Of a stretch of DNA of 64,000 nucleotides, positions 24,121 to 34,466 are shown in pieces. The stretch comes from Coprinus comatus (Eukaryota; Basidiomycota; Agaricomycetes; Agaricales; Agaricaceae): assembly GCA_034638255.1 (NCBI GenBank), contig JAWPGT010000007.1:248001-312000 (forward strand), given 5' to 3'. Position 1 is the stretch's first letter; each line of letters opens with the position of its first letter. A model generated the notes under the pieces. It had not been told where the DNA came from and did not search any database. It saw only the letters and a list, made by a program, of their open reading frames with translations. A program made the translations under genes and the position numbers.

Positions 24121-24897
24121 TCACAAACGGCTTTGAATTTCGGCGGCACCGCGTTGGTCAACTAATTGAAGGATATATGGAGCGACGTATTTCCTGGCGG
24201 TTAATTGGTTTCGGGTGAGATATTTGGCACCCTTGATCTGGCCAAGACAAGTCTAAGACGCAATTTGAGTATGGGATTACTGGGGGGCAAGGGGGATAGT
24301 AGGATACTGTACCTTGGTTTTGCACGCGCAAGTAAATGGTTGGTCCATATTCCATTCAGTACTAGGATAGAAGAAGGTCACTGTTATAATGTTTATTGAG
24401 CGTCTTCTGTCAATAGTAAATTGATAGAAATCGAGAACTGACGGAATTGGCCATTTTCGAGGTCTGTGAGAGCACGGATATGCCATTTTGAAGGGTCAGG
24501 GGACGATAGATCGAAGGCTACATTCGGCTCGCACGAATGATTAACTATAATAATTGGATGAATCTTTAATTACCAAGTTAGAAGAAACTACTAACTGTAG
24601 ACAAGATCAGAATTGAGCTCGATGTGGTCGTCTGGTCCGGGACCACACTGGACAGAAGTGTAAGCTTTTGGACCCTTTGTCAGGAGTGCTGGGTCTAGAG
24701 GTGCCAGATAATCGCCCTCTTTAAATGCCTGTGCAGATCGTAGTAAGATGTATCAGTGGAAAGATATATACTCATTGGCAATAAAAAAAGTACCGCACCT
24801 TAGTGGTACGCAGCCCCGAACTGAACTCCCCATCGCCAAATTCAACACGGAATTGAGGATAGGTAGGGACGTAGCCTTGCTTAGATGGTTTTGGCAT
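24121..24897 (-). CDS. small SET domain protein with post-SET cysteine motif
   Basis: Short SET-domain protein of a type found singly in many fungi; it is presumably a lysine methyltransferase, but the substrate is unknown. The start at 24897 gives MPKPSKQGYVPTYPQFRVEF. Spliced exons then read GLRTTKAFKEGDYLAPL, the SET core signature VNHSCEPNVAFD (the NHS-C element that binds S-adenosylmethionine) and WHIRALTDLENG. After an intron comes FFYPSTEWNMDQPFTCACKTK, then, after another, TCLGQIKGAKYLT, the post-SET-like CxC...C metal site. It ends AAEIQSRL-TGA. About four introns. The usual Y of the ELTYDY element lies in the FFYPSTEW block, as in this family's bacterial and fungal members. Catalytic activity is inference. 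Confidence 0.8.
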
Positions 24898-25130
24898 TGC
24901 AAGAGATAGATATTTGAGATAAAATTTATGGCGATCGGATTAAGTCTCTTTAGACGTCTTAGGTTCCAGGGGTTATCTGATGATTATAATAACTAAAATA
25001 TTTGGAGGCCTCTTCCGCTTTAGTAATCGTTCCAGTCGATGGTATTGTAGTCAAGTAAAGCGGAAACATTCGGAAAATATGACAGGACCAACAGAAAAGA
25101 CATGACGTCGTTATAGCCCGACGGAATGAT

Positions 25131-25385
25131 TCAAACCCGTCCACAGCCGAATCCTCCAGTTGTTGCTTCTCTTGGTAGTGTCACATTGACATCTTTCTTG
25201 TGCATTACTGGTCCACTGGTAAGCGGCTTGCCGAGGATTGCTGGGGCGCGTTGCTTGGTGGAATAAAATTGTGGTAGCCATCCAAGGGATTCTAGAATCG
25301 AGCAGAATTTTTCGTGGAAAGCGAGGTGTTGGTTGTATGTACCATCGACTCCATTATCTGGATGATATTTCTTCTTATTATGCAA
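25131..25385 (-). CDS. short uncharacterised open frame, possibly a gene fragment
   Basis: An 84-residue open frame beginning near 25385 with HNKKKYHPDNGVDGTYNQHL, continuing FHEKFCSILESLGWLPQF and ending GGFGCGRV. The sequence looks protein-like (balanced residues, no low complexity), but I recognise no domain. It may be the last exon of a gene whose earlier exons lie further right on the minus strand, or a decayed copy of something. An isolated minus-strand exon-like segment at 25876-25992 could belong to the same relic. Low confidence that it is an expressed gene. Confidence 0.3.
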   Translation of the reverse strand: MHNKKKYHPDNGVDGTYNQHLAFHEKFCSILESLGWLPQFYSTKQRAPAILGKPLTSGPVMHKKDVNVTLPREATTGGFGCGRV

Positions 25386-26370
25386 AATGGTTAATTCTTA
25401 CCTACCTCCTGGTTGGTAACTAATTATATAGTGCTTAATGCCCCATACAACTTGTGATCATTGGCATGGTAATGGGGGGGGGGGGGGGGGGGTTTTACCG
25501 GCCGAAACATGCGACACAAGTTTTTTGAACAGATGTTGATGTGGAATTTATCAGATTTTATCGGAAGATCTTCATGGAAAGTTAGCGCGGGTTGTGGCGT
25601 CATACATCAAAACTTGTGACAAACAACTCCCAACCAACTCTCCCTTTGACAACTCTCCCATTTGGTGCCCATCCATGTGGCACGGTCCTGGTTAACTGCG
25701 TCGTCCTCTTCCTCCAGATATCTTTTTACACTTTCTCTTCCCGACTCACTACCTACCTGAAACTCGTGTACCATTGTCTGCGCCTATGCCCCAGATTAAA
25801 TCAATGAATGTTTACATAACTCTTGCGAGCCACTGTATGTCTGGGAACATCCGAAATACTCTGAAGTGACTGGGCTCAGCATACATACTTCTTGAAGACT
25901 TCGACAAGCACATTTTCCACGGAGACCGAACTCTCGTTCCGGCGTTTAATTGGAACAACATCCTTGATGTCGGATGATGCGAGTACCAGTGCCTGTTACA
26001 TCAAAAACATCAGCTCTGTGTTAATTAACGAATCATGATGAACATATGCTTACACGGTGCTTCTAGTGCAAATTTACTAGGTCCTTGCTACGGAGACTGA
26101 TCATCTTTTCCGTTTCCAAGAAGAACAAGCTATAGTATCGTAGTTGATCATACAAGTAGTTGATCATACAAGCACTATGTTGAGCACAGGGACCATACAA
26201 TATGAATGCCGATCAACCGTCATTCTCTCATTCTTATCAGAATGCAGGTATTGTCGTCAAGGACGATTAGCACACACACCGGCGACCGCGAGTACAATGA
26301 CAATACCAGGTATTTGGGAGGGTCCTAAAGTTACTCAACTATCCACTTCACCAAGAGCCCCGACTCGACA
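25386..26370. other. relic-rich gene-poor stretch
   Basis: About 1 kb without an intact gene. It contains a run of 19 G (25474-25492). A minus-strand exon-like segment at 25876-25992, preceded by a good acceptor, encodes KDVVPIKRRNESSVSVENVL and ends KKYVC-TGA, but the sequence 5' of its intron is stopped in the needed frame. A 16-base unit, tagttgatcatacaag, is repeated head-to-tail near 26141-26172. The rest is probably the promoter of the downstream membrane protein gene. Confidence 0.45.
25474..25492. repeat. G19 homopolymer
   Basis: Nineteen consecutive G residues on the plus strand, in an intergenic stretch between two gene fragments. Such runs can form G-quadruplex structures and are also places where the length is often misread. 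Confidence 0.95.
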
Positions 26371-27819
26371 ATGGGCACACTTTTCCCAAATCAAGACATC
26401 CTGATAGACGATATGGACCCATCCGTCACCTACATAGGAGACAATTGGATCGTGGACGAGAGTGGGATTTTGGATGGCATTGGAAACCGTGGCACATCGT
26501 TTCGACACACCTTACACGGCACCAGAGCCGGTGGTAAGATCTCTGTACCCTTCAATGGTACGTATACTCCTCTTACTGACATCCAAGTTATCATCTCAAT
26601 ATGCACTGGTATTCCTTTAGGAACGAACATTCAGGCGTTTGGACCAAATTCTGAGGATTATTTATTTCCCAACACTTCCGAACCTATTTTTCGATGTTTC
26701 GTTGATGGAATTGGCGCCTTCAACAATAAAATCGAGGGTCCCCAATCAAACAACAGACTCATTTGTGATAGCTTTGACATGAATCTCAAAGCAGGTCTAC
26801 ATATTTTAACCATTGAAGTTCAACCAACTCCACCCAATGTGACATTCTGGATCGATTGGTTTGAGTATCATCCCCCCAACGATGCTGTTATGGATTCAAC
26901 CGCGGCGGTATACATAAATGCTGCTAGTTCACTCTTTGAGCGCGACAAAACATGGTATAATGGGAACGACTATATATTGACGAGGACAAATGGCGGTACC
27001 CTGCGATTCAATTTCACAGGTAGGATGCACAACAATGTCCAGCAAATAAACCCACTAACACCTACATTTATACCTGTGCACATATCAGGATCATCGATTA
27101 CTTGGTTTGGTGGTAGCATTCCTGAATTCACCTCAATTCCGCGATCTTCCGCCCAATATTCAGTCGATGGTGGACCACCTACAGAGTTCTTCTGGGAACA
27201 AAACCCGAACGCTAGGACTCGCAACCAGGAATACTTCACTACACCCCGCTTACCTTTGAACAAACATGAATTGGTTGTCACATATACTGGGTCCAACGAG
27301 TCTATACCCCTTATGCTCGACCACCTTGTGGTTAACAATGGCCCGTATCCACAGTTTCCTACAGTTACCTCACCTGCTTCTACCACTGATCGAACTACTG
27401 CTGGAACCGAATTTCCGTCCCAAAAATCGAAACCAGATCGTTCAAGTGTAATTATTGCAGGAGCCATTGGAGGAATTAGTTTATTCATTCTTGGCGTTGG
27501 GGTGCTATTGTGTTTCCTGAGGTACAGGTCCCGAAAATGGCAGCAGTATCTATCCAAGGTCGATTGTGAACCTTTCGCTTTATCAACTCGAACTAATACC
27601 GCTAGCCAACATGGCCATGACCAACCAAAAATGGACGTCAAATCTCGAAATGTTGAAGATGCCATCCCAGAGTTACCGGTACCGGTATTCCAAGAATTGC
27701 GCATTTCTGTTCCGTACCCTGCGAGGGGTGCGAGTCTTGCAAGAAGTTTTCGCCGGCATCAAGATAGTGGTGTAAGATTTGCAGACCGAGATCTACCTCC
27801 CCATTATACCATTACTTAA
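26371..27819 (+). CDS. intronless single-pass membrane protein, function unknown
   Basis: A 482-residue continuous frame, unusual here because it has no intron. The extracellular-type part (residues 1-360) contains two similar-looking beta-rich halves: the first with DDMDPSVTYIGDNWIVD, TSFRHTLHGT and FWIDWFEYHP, the second with NDYILTRTNGGTLRFNFTG, SSAQYSVDGGPPTEFFW and LMLDHLVVNN. NGT/NFT/NES sequons fit glycosylation. A Ser/Thr-rich stalk precedes one membrane segment (IIAGAIGGISLFILGVGVLLCF, about residues 368-389), then a basic stop-transfer RYRSRKW and a cytosolic tail. This layout is common among uncharacterised agaricomycete proteins, whose halves look like carbohydrate-binding jelly rolls. 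The ATG at 26371 gives no clear signal peptide, so a hydrophobic first exon upstream may be missing. Confidence 0.8.
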   Translation: MGTLFPNQDILIDDMDPSVTYIGDNWIVDESGILDGIGNRGTSFRHTLHGTRAGGKISVPFNGTYTPLTDIQVIISICTGIPLGTNIQAFGPNSEDYLFPNTSEPIFRCFVDGIGAFNNKIEGPQSNNRLICDSFDMNLKAGLHILTIEVQPTPPNVTFWIDWFEYHPPNDAVMDSTAAVYINAASSLFERDKTWYNGNDYILTRTNGGTLRFNFTGRMHNNVQQINPLTPTFIPVHISGSSITWFGGSIPEFTSIPRSSAQYSVDGGPPTEFFWEQNPNARTRNQEYFTTPRLPLNKHELVVTYTGSNESIPLMLDHLVVNNGPYPQFPTVTSPASTTDRTTAGTEFPSQKSKPDRSSVIIAGAIGGISLFILGVGVLLCFLRYRSRKWQQYLSKVDCEPFALSTRTNTASQHGHDQPKMDVKSRNVEDAIPELPVPVFQELRISVPYPARGASLARSFRRHQDSGVRFADRDLPPHYTIT

Positions 27820-28235
27820 ATAGTCCAGACTCAGACTTTAGTTTTCCACAGACATTGCATCATGGAACTTTGTATTCATTCCTAGGTTTTCTATGGACAT
27901 TTGTATCACGGTCGTGTCACACACATCCTTTTGTATATTTAATTCGAGCTTTATGAATAATTTACTGCATCATCATCACCACCATTATTAGATTCCCTAT
28001 CGATTCACTCCTCCGAGAACTGTAGTTTCTGTAGATATTTTAAATGCCATGATTTACCACTTTTTTTTTTGCCTCTAATCAGGAGCATGATGTCATTTTT
28101 TGCTGACTAATCAGCAACTGTACAGTTCCATCACAGGCTGGTACCATGACATACCAATCAGGTAAGCGGAAATCAGTCCTCAAGGCCGTCAAGACATAAC
28201 CCCACCCCTTCCGCCACACCGCCAGTAATCAAGAA
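27820..28235. other. intergenic region upstream of RPL30
   Basis: About 415 bases holding the 3' flank of the membrane protein gene and the RPL30 promoter. A T10-type run near 28062-28071 and pyrimidine-rich sequence close to the start codon (cccaccccttccgcc) fit a ribosomal-protein promoter and leader. Confidence 0.45.
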
Positions 28236-28718
28236 ATGGCCCCCACTAAGAAGTCAAAGGCTACAAAGAGCACCGAGTCCATCGCTGCCAGGCTCGCTCT
28301 CGTCGTCAAGTCTGGCAAATACAGCCTTGGCTACAAGTCGGCCCTCAAGTCGATGCGCAATGGCAAAGGTATGTAGCTTGGTTCCCTATCTCTCCGGGGA
28401 CTGGAGCGTGAGGCTGAGAAGGTCCCTTAAATTGACGATTATCTATGTAGCCAAGCTTGTCTTGATTGCTGGCAACTGCCCTCCCCTCCGCAAGTCTGAG
28501 CTTGAGTACTATGCCATGCTTTCCAAGACTTCCGTCCACCACTTTGCTGGTACCAATGTTGCTCTTGGTACCGCTGCCGGAAAGCTCTTCCGCGTTGGGT
28601 GCGTTAGAAAGTTTTCTTAAGAAGATGAAAAAATTGATCATTAGTTTGCAGTGTTATGACTGTTGTTGATCCCGGAGACTCTGATCTCCTCAGCTTCACT
28701 GGTGGTGAATCTGCTTAA
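28236..28718 (+). CDS. RPL30: 60S ribosomal protein L30 (eL30)
   Basis: Large-subunit ribosomal protein of the L7Ae/L30e RNA-binding family, which recognises kink-turns. The complete protein is encoded in three exons (28236-28368, 28451-28598, 28652-28718). It starts [19 protein letters not shown] and continues [59 protein letters not shown] and [12 protein letters not shown], ending FTGGESA. Length (about 115 residues) and every signature match eL30. The context at the ATG, caagaaATGGCC, is favourable. Confidence 0.98.
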
Positions 28719-28876
28719 GTGCATCAAAATCATGGATGGTGGTTCTTCGCTTGTCTATGCTCACGTCCGTCCGAGTTTCATACGTCAATCTTGTGTACTA
28801 CCATCAATATGAGTCTGTTTCTTGGGGATATTGTTACAACTAAGGGTATGAACGATTATTACACATGAACCAAAAT

Positions 28877-29973
28877 CTAGTTGAGGAAAAGTTCCTTCAG
28901 AAGTTGAATTGTGTCTGTAGGTTGTTTCACCGAGTGACCAACTGTGCGAGGATGAATGAAGAGCTCATAGTCGTTCCCACCCTAGCGAGCAGTGAGGATA
29001 AACGGTTGATACAATGAACTGGTGACTGACCTCGTGTGTTTTGTCACCGAAGAAGTGGATTTCTTCAAAACTTTCGTCTGTTAAACGGGTCAGTGCGTAG
29101 GTCTTATCCCAGCCGGCGGGAAAGATATCAAAGGAGATTTGACCACCGATAGAATAGGTCAAACCATAATCTGGGAAGTTTTCTTTCAGGACTTGGATGA
29201 ATTTGGTCCGGTAACCATTTTGCTAGGAAAATTAAGTGTTAGTATAATGACGAGAGAGACAAAATCGAGCAAAGTTACTTTGTCGATACGTTCAAATTCT
29301 TGGCGCTCGGCCAACCTGAGCGGTGCTGAGTATCAGTCGTTAATTATAGCTGGAGCTTAAGACTCACGTTGCATTTCGGCCGAGGGGACTGACATTGACC
29401 ATGCCTCGACGGAACTCGACGAATGTTCCTCTGAGCGCATGTTAGAGATGAACAATCTGTAACGGACATAATCATACCGTTTAATAGGAATGTCCATATC
29501 GGCAATGTAATGCAAAATAAAGTTGACAAGCTTCTTGTAGCGCTCTTCGCCAATATAATTGATGAAAGAATCGGAAGGAAGGGGTTGACCGAGCTTATAA
29601 GCAGTAAGACCGTTCTCTGCAAACGCATAATCGTAGTCTTCGAGTACTATATAAGATAAAACAGGGTTAGCTCCATAGCAATTGACGTTTTAATTTGTAA
29701 GGTGATATTGACCATTATTCCCATTGAATTCAAGCTGTTCTACAATTTTAACGAGATCGGAACCTCCGACGAAGCCTACAACAACCTTCTTTCGAAGTTG
29801 GCTGAGTGTATTGACCATCTCTTCAGTTATACTCTGTATATTAATTTGACATTAGGGGTGTTTTTATTATTTTATATATTAGATAAACTGACCTCACGCG
29901 CGCGTGTGAGTGTCCCATCTACGTCAAACAGGCACAACACATTACGTTCTCTATCTGTGAAGCTGTTCGACAT
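28877..29973 (-). CDS. SEC53: phosphomannomutase
   Basis: Converts mannose-6-phosphate to mannose-1-phosphate for GDP-mannose, which feeds N-glycosylation, O-mannosylation and GPI anchors; a cytosolic HAD-superfamily enzyme. The start at 29973 gives [20 protein letters not shown] with the nucleophile motif DVDGT, then LTRARE. Later exons give VGFVGGSDL (read through splicing), [40 protein letters not shown], and the C-terminal metal site [16 protein letters not shown] followed by [12 protein letters not shown] at 28877-28879. About seven short introns. Its start lies about 210 bases from the divergent VMS1 start, so the two may share a promoter. Confidence 0.96.
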
Positions 29974-30182
29974 TGCAAGAAACGAGGTTATGAATTTGTA
30001 TCTGAAGCGATGAATGAATGAATGTATTGCTACAGTGTTCGATGGCCACGGAGATTGCCGGTCGACTCCGATCGAGTCAGGATTATGATGACTTCAGCAG
30101 ACTCATCAACCAACTATATATTATATCTGTCCTCTCAGGTATTCCCCGTATACATACACAGATACCCCAGATATACGAAGAT

Positions 30183-32495
30183 ATGTTTGCACAACAGTCG
30201 TTTCACATATACAATCTTCCTAGGGAGCTCTTGGATACTTTGACCCTGAGGACCCTTCTCGCGGAACAACCACCCCCCGGAACCGGACTTTCAGAAAACT
30301 TGAATAATGACCAGGCTCAGGAATCAATCGATGTAACAAAATCTACTGGTGCTACTGGTGCTCGTGCCTGTAATGTTTGTCTTGGAGCTACTTTCTTGGA
30401 CGTTGAGGAGCAGAGGACGCATTTCCGGTCAGATTGGCATCGTTATAATGTCAAAACACGATTGGGTGGGGGACAAGCTGTATCGGAGGAGAAATTTTCT
30501 CACCTTGTAGAAGGTATATGGTTGTGTTTTGTATAGAGATTGAAACCACATTGCTGATTGCAGATTTCAGCTTTGGATGACTCTTTGTCGGGTTCCGCCT
30601 CGTCTTCTTCTGAAGATGAATCTGCAGCAGAAAATACGGATGCTGTAGCAACACTTATCAATAAAAATAAACGCCTCAATACGCATCTTAATCCTACAGC
30701 TAATGAAGACGAAGAAAATGTCAAGAAAGCTCCTCAGATGCCCATTACATGGTTCCACTCGGCACAACAGACGACGCAACTTGGCGTCTATCGACAAATA
30801 TTCCCAGCGTATGTTACTGAGAATAACAGCTATTTGGAAGAGCTAAAGGAGATGCAGAAGGGTGGTGAGGAACCAAGAACATGGGCTTTGTTTATGGTTG
30901 CTGGAGGTCATTTTGCTGGCGCTATTGTGAAGGTGGGTAAATCAAGAGAAGAAAGGGCCGACGAGGAAGATGCGGCCAATGTAACGACAGGAAAAAAGAA
31001 AAAAGTGAAGAAGCCAACCCCAGATGTGGAGGTTTTGCGGCACAAAACCTTCCATCGATATACTAGTGAGGATATTCGCTTCCTTCCGTTTGAAATCGTT
31101 CCTTTATATGTTTTCTAGCCCGTAAAAAGCAGGGTGGTTCGCAATCTCTAAACGATAATGCCAAAGGTCCAGCGAAGAGTGCGGGTGCTCAACTCCGTCG
31201 ATATGGTGAACAGGCGCTACGAGAGGTGCGTCAATCATTCAAGCACAATAGGAACGAATTGTCATTAATTAAAAAAAAATAGGATATTCAAAATCTGTTG
31301 CAGGACTGGGCTGAAGACGTATACGCTTGTGAACGGATCTGGATCAGGGCTAGCACCTCGAATCGTCGCATATTCTTTGACTTTGACGGCCCTATAATTA
31401 AAGGCGATGAACGACTGAGAACTTTCCCATTCCCTACACGGCGACCAGTAAGTTATTCACTCCCCGTATATTCTTTCTTTCAGCTTAATGTCCTACAAGA
31501 CGCAATCGGAACTATCACGGTGTCTTCTTGAACTCACCCGTTGTAAAGTGTCCCATTTCAGTGAAGAAGAACTACGCCTACAAGATGAAGCCTATTTGGC
31601 TTCCATTAAACCAAAGCCACCAAAGCCAGCTCCCGCTGCATCTTCTCAAGTAGCTCAACCTCTCGCGCCCACAAAACCGAAACTCACCAAAGAAGAGGAA
31701 CAAGTCAAGGATAAATGGCTTCGTTTATTGGATATGATCACACGAAACCGTCTTGAGGCCTTAAAATCATTTTGGGACAGGGAAGGTGAGGGCTTGGGAG
31801 GTGTAGATGCCATGATGCCAGAGTACGTTGGATCAGAAGTGACTGGCGCTTTGAAGAGAGCCGGGACGATATTGCAAGCTGCTGCGGTCTTGGGAAGTGA
31901 AGAGATCGTAAGATGGCTACTGGAAGATAACAATGCGGACCCGACTGTGGTGGTGCCGTTATACTCTGCAAAGGAAGAGGAAGCCCAGGAGGAGAAGGAG
32001 AATCAAGAAGACAGGGAGAATGCCGAAGAAGGAGAGACGGTTCCTTTGAAGCCCGGAAGCAGGCGCACGGCCTATGATTTGTCAAAAACAAAAGTTATCC
32101 GTGATGTATTCCGTCGATGTGCGGCGGCACGTCCAGATAAATGGGACTGGTTTGGAGCGGGGAGACTTCCGAGTGGTCTGAGCAAAGAGATGGAAGAGGA
32201 GCGAGAGGAGAAGAAAAAAGTGCGAAGGAAAGGATTGAAAGATCGCGTAAAGGAGCGTGAGCGCGAGGCTGCTGCCAAAAAAGCGGCCTCTGGCACCTTG
32301 GAGCCTGTACCTTCTTCTGAACCTAAACCTTTTCCAAAACAGGTAAACCTAACAGGCCCTCGCAAGTTAGGTGGAGCTATAGGCTCTACTGATGCTGTTG
32401 CTGGTTTAACGCCAGAAATGAAAGCAAGAGTTGAGAGGGAACAGAGAGCAAGGGCTGCTGAAGCGCGGTTAAAGAGATTAACTGGAAATACATAG
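30183..32495 (+). CDS. VMS1: Vms1/ANKZF1-type peptidyl-tRNA endonuclease
   Basis: Ribosome-quality-control factor that releases nascent chains from stalled 60S particles by cutting the peptidyl-tRNA, and recruits Cdc48. The ATG at 30183 precedes FHIYNLPRELLDTLTLR, the usual beginning of this family; an open frame continues upstream to 30018. A C2H2-like zinc finger follows (CNVCLGATFLDVEEQRTHFR). The VLRF1 domain contains WALFMVAGGHFAGAIVKVG and, after an intron, the active-site motif KKQGGSQSLNDN with the catalytic Gln. Next come RRIFFDFDGPI and a conserved Thr/Pro region, an ankyrin segment (AAAVLGSEEIVRWLLEDNNA), a coiled coil and a basic C-terminal helix (EARLKRL) where Cdc48 binds in yeast. 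Five introns. TAG at 32493-32495. Confidence 0.93.
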
Positions 32496-33027
32496 CATTA
32501 TGTCTATATGAGCATCATAAAATATAGAGTTTCATGTTTGTCTATACCAACTTCTATCTTCCCTCATGAGTCATGTAGAAGTCCCCCAACCTTCACTTCG
32601 TTGGGCCAAATCCAATGATCTTTCCAAAAGAGGTAAGTTTGTCACTGAAATCTGATGCTCTTTTGTTTTTGCACAATAATATATCAAAAATTCCCATACA
32701 TATTCTGACAATATAGAGACAAGAGATTTGGTTTTGAAACCAACCACCTAATTTATGTAAAAACACGTAAGAGGCAAGGCAAGTCCAGAGGGATAAGTGA
32801 CCATAACAACGTCACATGTGACATTTTCGTGTCTTTCATCCTCCATATACCATCCTTCAACAACAAAGCCTCATTACTTAGCCACTCCACACCTCCTTAG
32901 CAGATTCCAACTTCCATTTTACCCCAGATAGCATACTGGGACACCCCCGCACCCCTCATACATAAATATACCCTTATACAATAGTCATCCCATTCATCAC
33001 GTGTTTCAACTTTTAACACAATTTGTG
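32496..33027. other. intergenic region with a possible small spliced ORF
   Basis: About 530 AT-rich bases. From 32566 an ATG opens a 22-codon exon (MSHVEVPQPSLRWAKSNDLS...) that ends in a strong gtaag donor at 32633. An acceptor at 32716 would allow a second exon stopping at 32751, giving a product of about 33 residues. It could equally be a non-coding leader exon of the zinc-finger gene. Evidence is thin. Confidence 0.3.
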
Positions 33028-34466
33028 ATGTTTTCAGAGCCTACAAACTTATCTACACTTGATATGAATGTAGACACCTTTGTAGACCTTGCAAAGAATA
33101 CTCTAAATCCCATCAAATGTGAATGGAATGCAGGAACTAAAGTAGAATGCAATGTTTTGCTTAATTCATGGCAACTTCTTCACATGGTCTGTTTATTTCT
33201 TTATTTAATATCTTCCTTATTCAACTGAAAATTTCTTCAGCATATAAACATTGTCCATTGTCAGGAAATAAAAGTATGTTTGATGTCTAATGAATTATGT
33301 CTTGGACCTTATTTGACTCTTTATTTTACTAACACCATTTTTTTACTAGAACAACTATTTATGTCATTTACCAAGATGCAATAATTCATTACAACCCAGC
33401 CAACCTGCTCTCGTAGACCATATAGAGTCCACTCATCTCCAAAGAGCAGTATTTTGTTGTCCTTTACATGGTATGTAACATCTAATAAAACATTATATAT
33501 TTTACTTATATAAATAATAGATTGTGGTATTAGCTCCTTGAAAGGTATTGATGGTGTTACAAAACATTATCAAGATCAGCACAAGAATCTAGACAACAAA
33601 CAAATTCTTCAATAAGCTGCAAAGTCTCATGGAAACCTGTTTCTTGGAAAAAACCTTTTTTAAACCCTCCACCAAATATTACATATCCAACACAACCAAT
33701 ATCTTTGTTGCCACAAAAAGTTATTCAGCCAGGTACTATTCTAGCTGGCAACATATCTTTTAACTGGCCTCAAAGTTTGAAGGCAGAAAGAAGTAGAAGT
33801 TTAGTATTTGTTGTTGAAGAACTTGGGGCATCTCAAAATTCAAGTATCTGGGAACCAGAGATGTCTCAGCAATCACAATTTATTTCACATGGGCCTAGTA
33901 ATATGGTAGGAAAAAGGAAAAAAAGAACGAAACAGTTGGAGAAAGCAAAGGAGAAGGAAAAGAGGAAGGAGGAAGAGGAGGAAGGTATTCCAAAGACACA
34001 TTTGGATGATTTGATGGGATTCCCATTTATTTCCGAAAATAGTAGTGATTGGGTTGATGACAACATTTTGGGTTTTAATGGGTTGGCTCGAAGGTGGACA
34101 GGAAAAAGTGGGTCATTTTTAGTGGGAATGGTTAGGGACAAGGAAGAAGAAACTTTGATGAGGAATTGGGTTGATAAAAATGTGATTTTTGGGAAGAGGT
34201 TGGATGCATGTGAGGCAGATTTAGCAAAACCGGAGCCTATGATGAGCAGAGAAATGATGTTGATGCTTGGCGGAGTTGGAGTTGCTGATTCGGGCATGTC
34301 AAGTTATTTTGGGCCATGGGATGACAAATTTGCTGGTGATTGGGAGAGCGCAAGGGGACCAAGGAGTATTTTGTTTGATGTGTGGCAGAAGAGGGTGGAT
34401 GAAATTGATAGGATGAGAGAGGAGGAGGAAGTGGAGAATGTTGTGACACCCTCGGAATCTTTTTGA
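33028..34466 (+). CDS. three-finger C2H2 zinc-finger protein with frame break before C-terminal half
   Basis: Exons 33028-33186, 33241-33273, 33350-33470 and 33521-33615 splice cleanly into three zinc fingers of a wide-knuckle kind. Finger 1: C-x8-C-x12-H-x4-H, beginning CEWNAGTKVEC and split by the first intron. Finger 2: CHLPRC...HIESTH. Finger 3: CPLHDC...HYQDQH. This spacing resembles AEBP2/JAZF-type fingers, with the Trp in finger 1. The frame then hits TAA at 33613-33615, yet another frame is open from 33552 to 34466. It encodes a basic KRKKRTKQLEKAKEKEKRK nuclear-type region, an acidic run and a Trp/Gly-rich end (SSYFGPWDDKFAGDWESARG). A shift of one base, or an unrecognised intron, would join the two. 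It may be one gene with a lesion or two adjacent ones. Codons are noticeably A/T-ending. Nuclear DNA-binding role inferred. Confidence 0.55.

Noticed and set aside
25085..25140. Minus-strand tRNA T-arm-like sequence (GGGTTTGAATC...)
   Set aside because: No acceptor stem, anticodon arm or D-loop pairs around it; it overlaps the end of an open frame.
26970..27704. 244-codon minus-strand frame opposite the membrane protein gene
   Set aside because: Shadow frame of an intronless gene; no domain, and the plus-strand frame has clear protein features.
32727..32745. Palindrome ttggttttgaaaccaa as a terminator or binding site
   Set aside because: Short stem with a tiny loop in AT-rich DNA; expected by chance, and intrinsic terminators of that kind are not used for Pol II genes.
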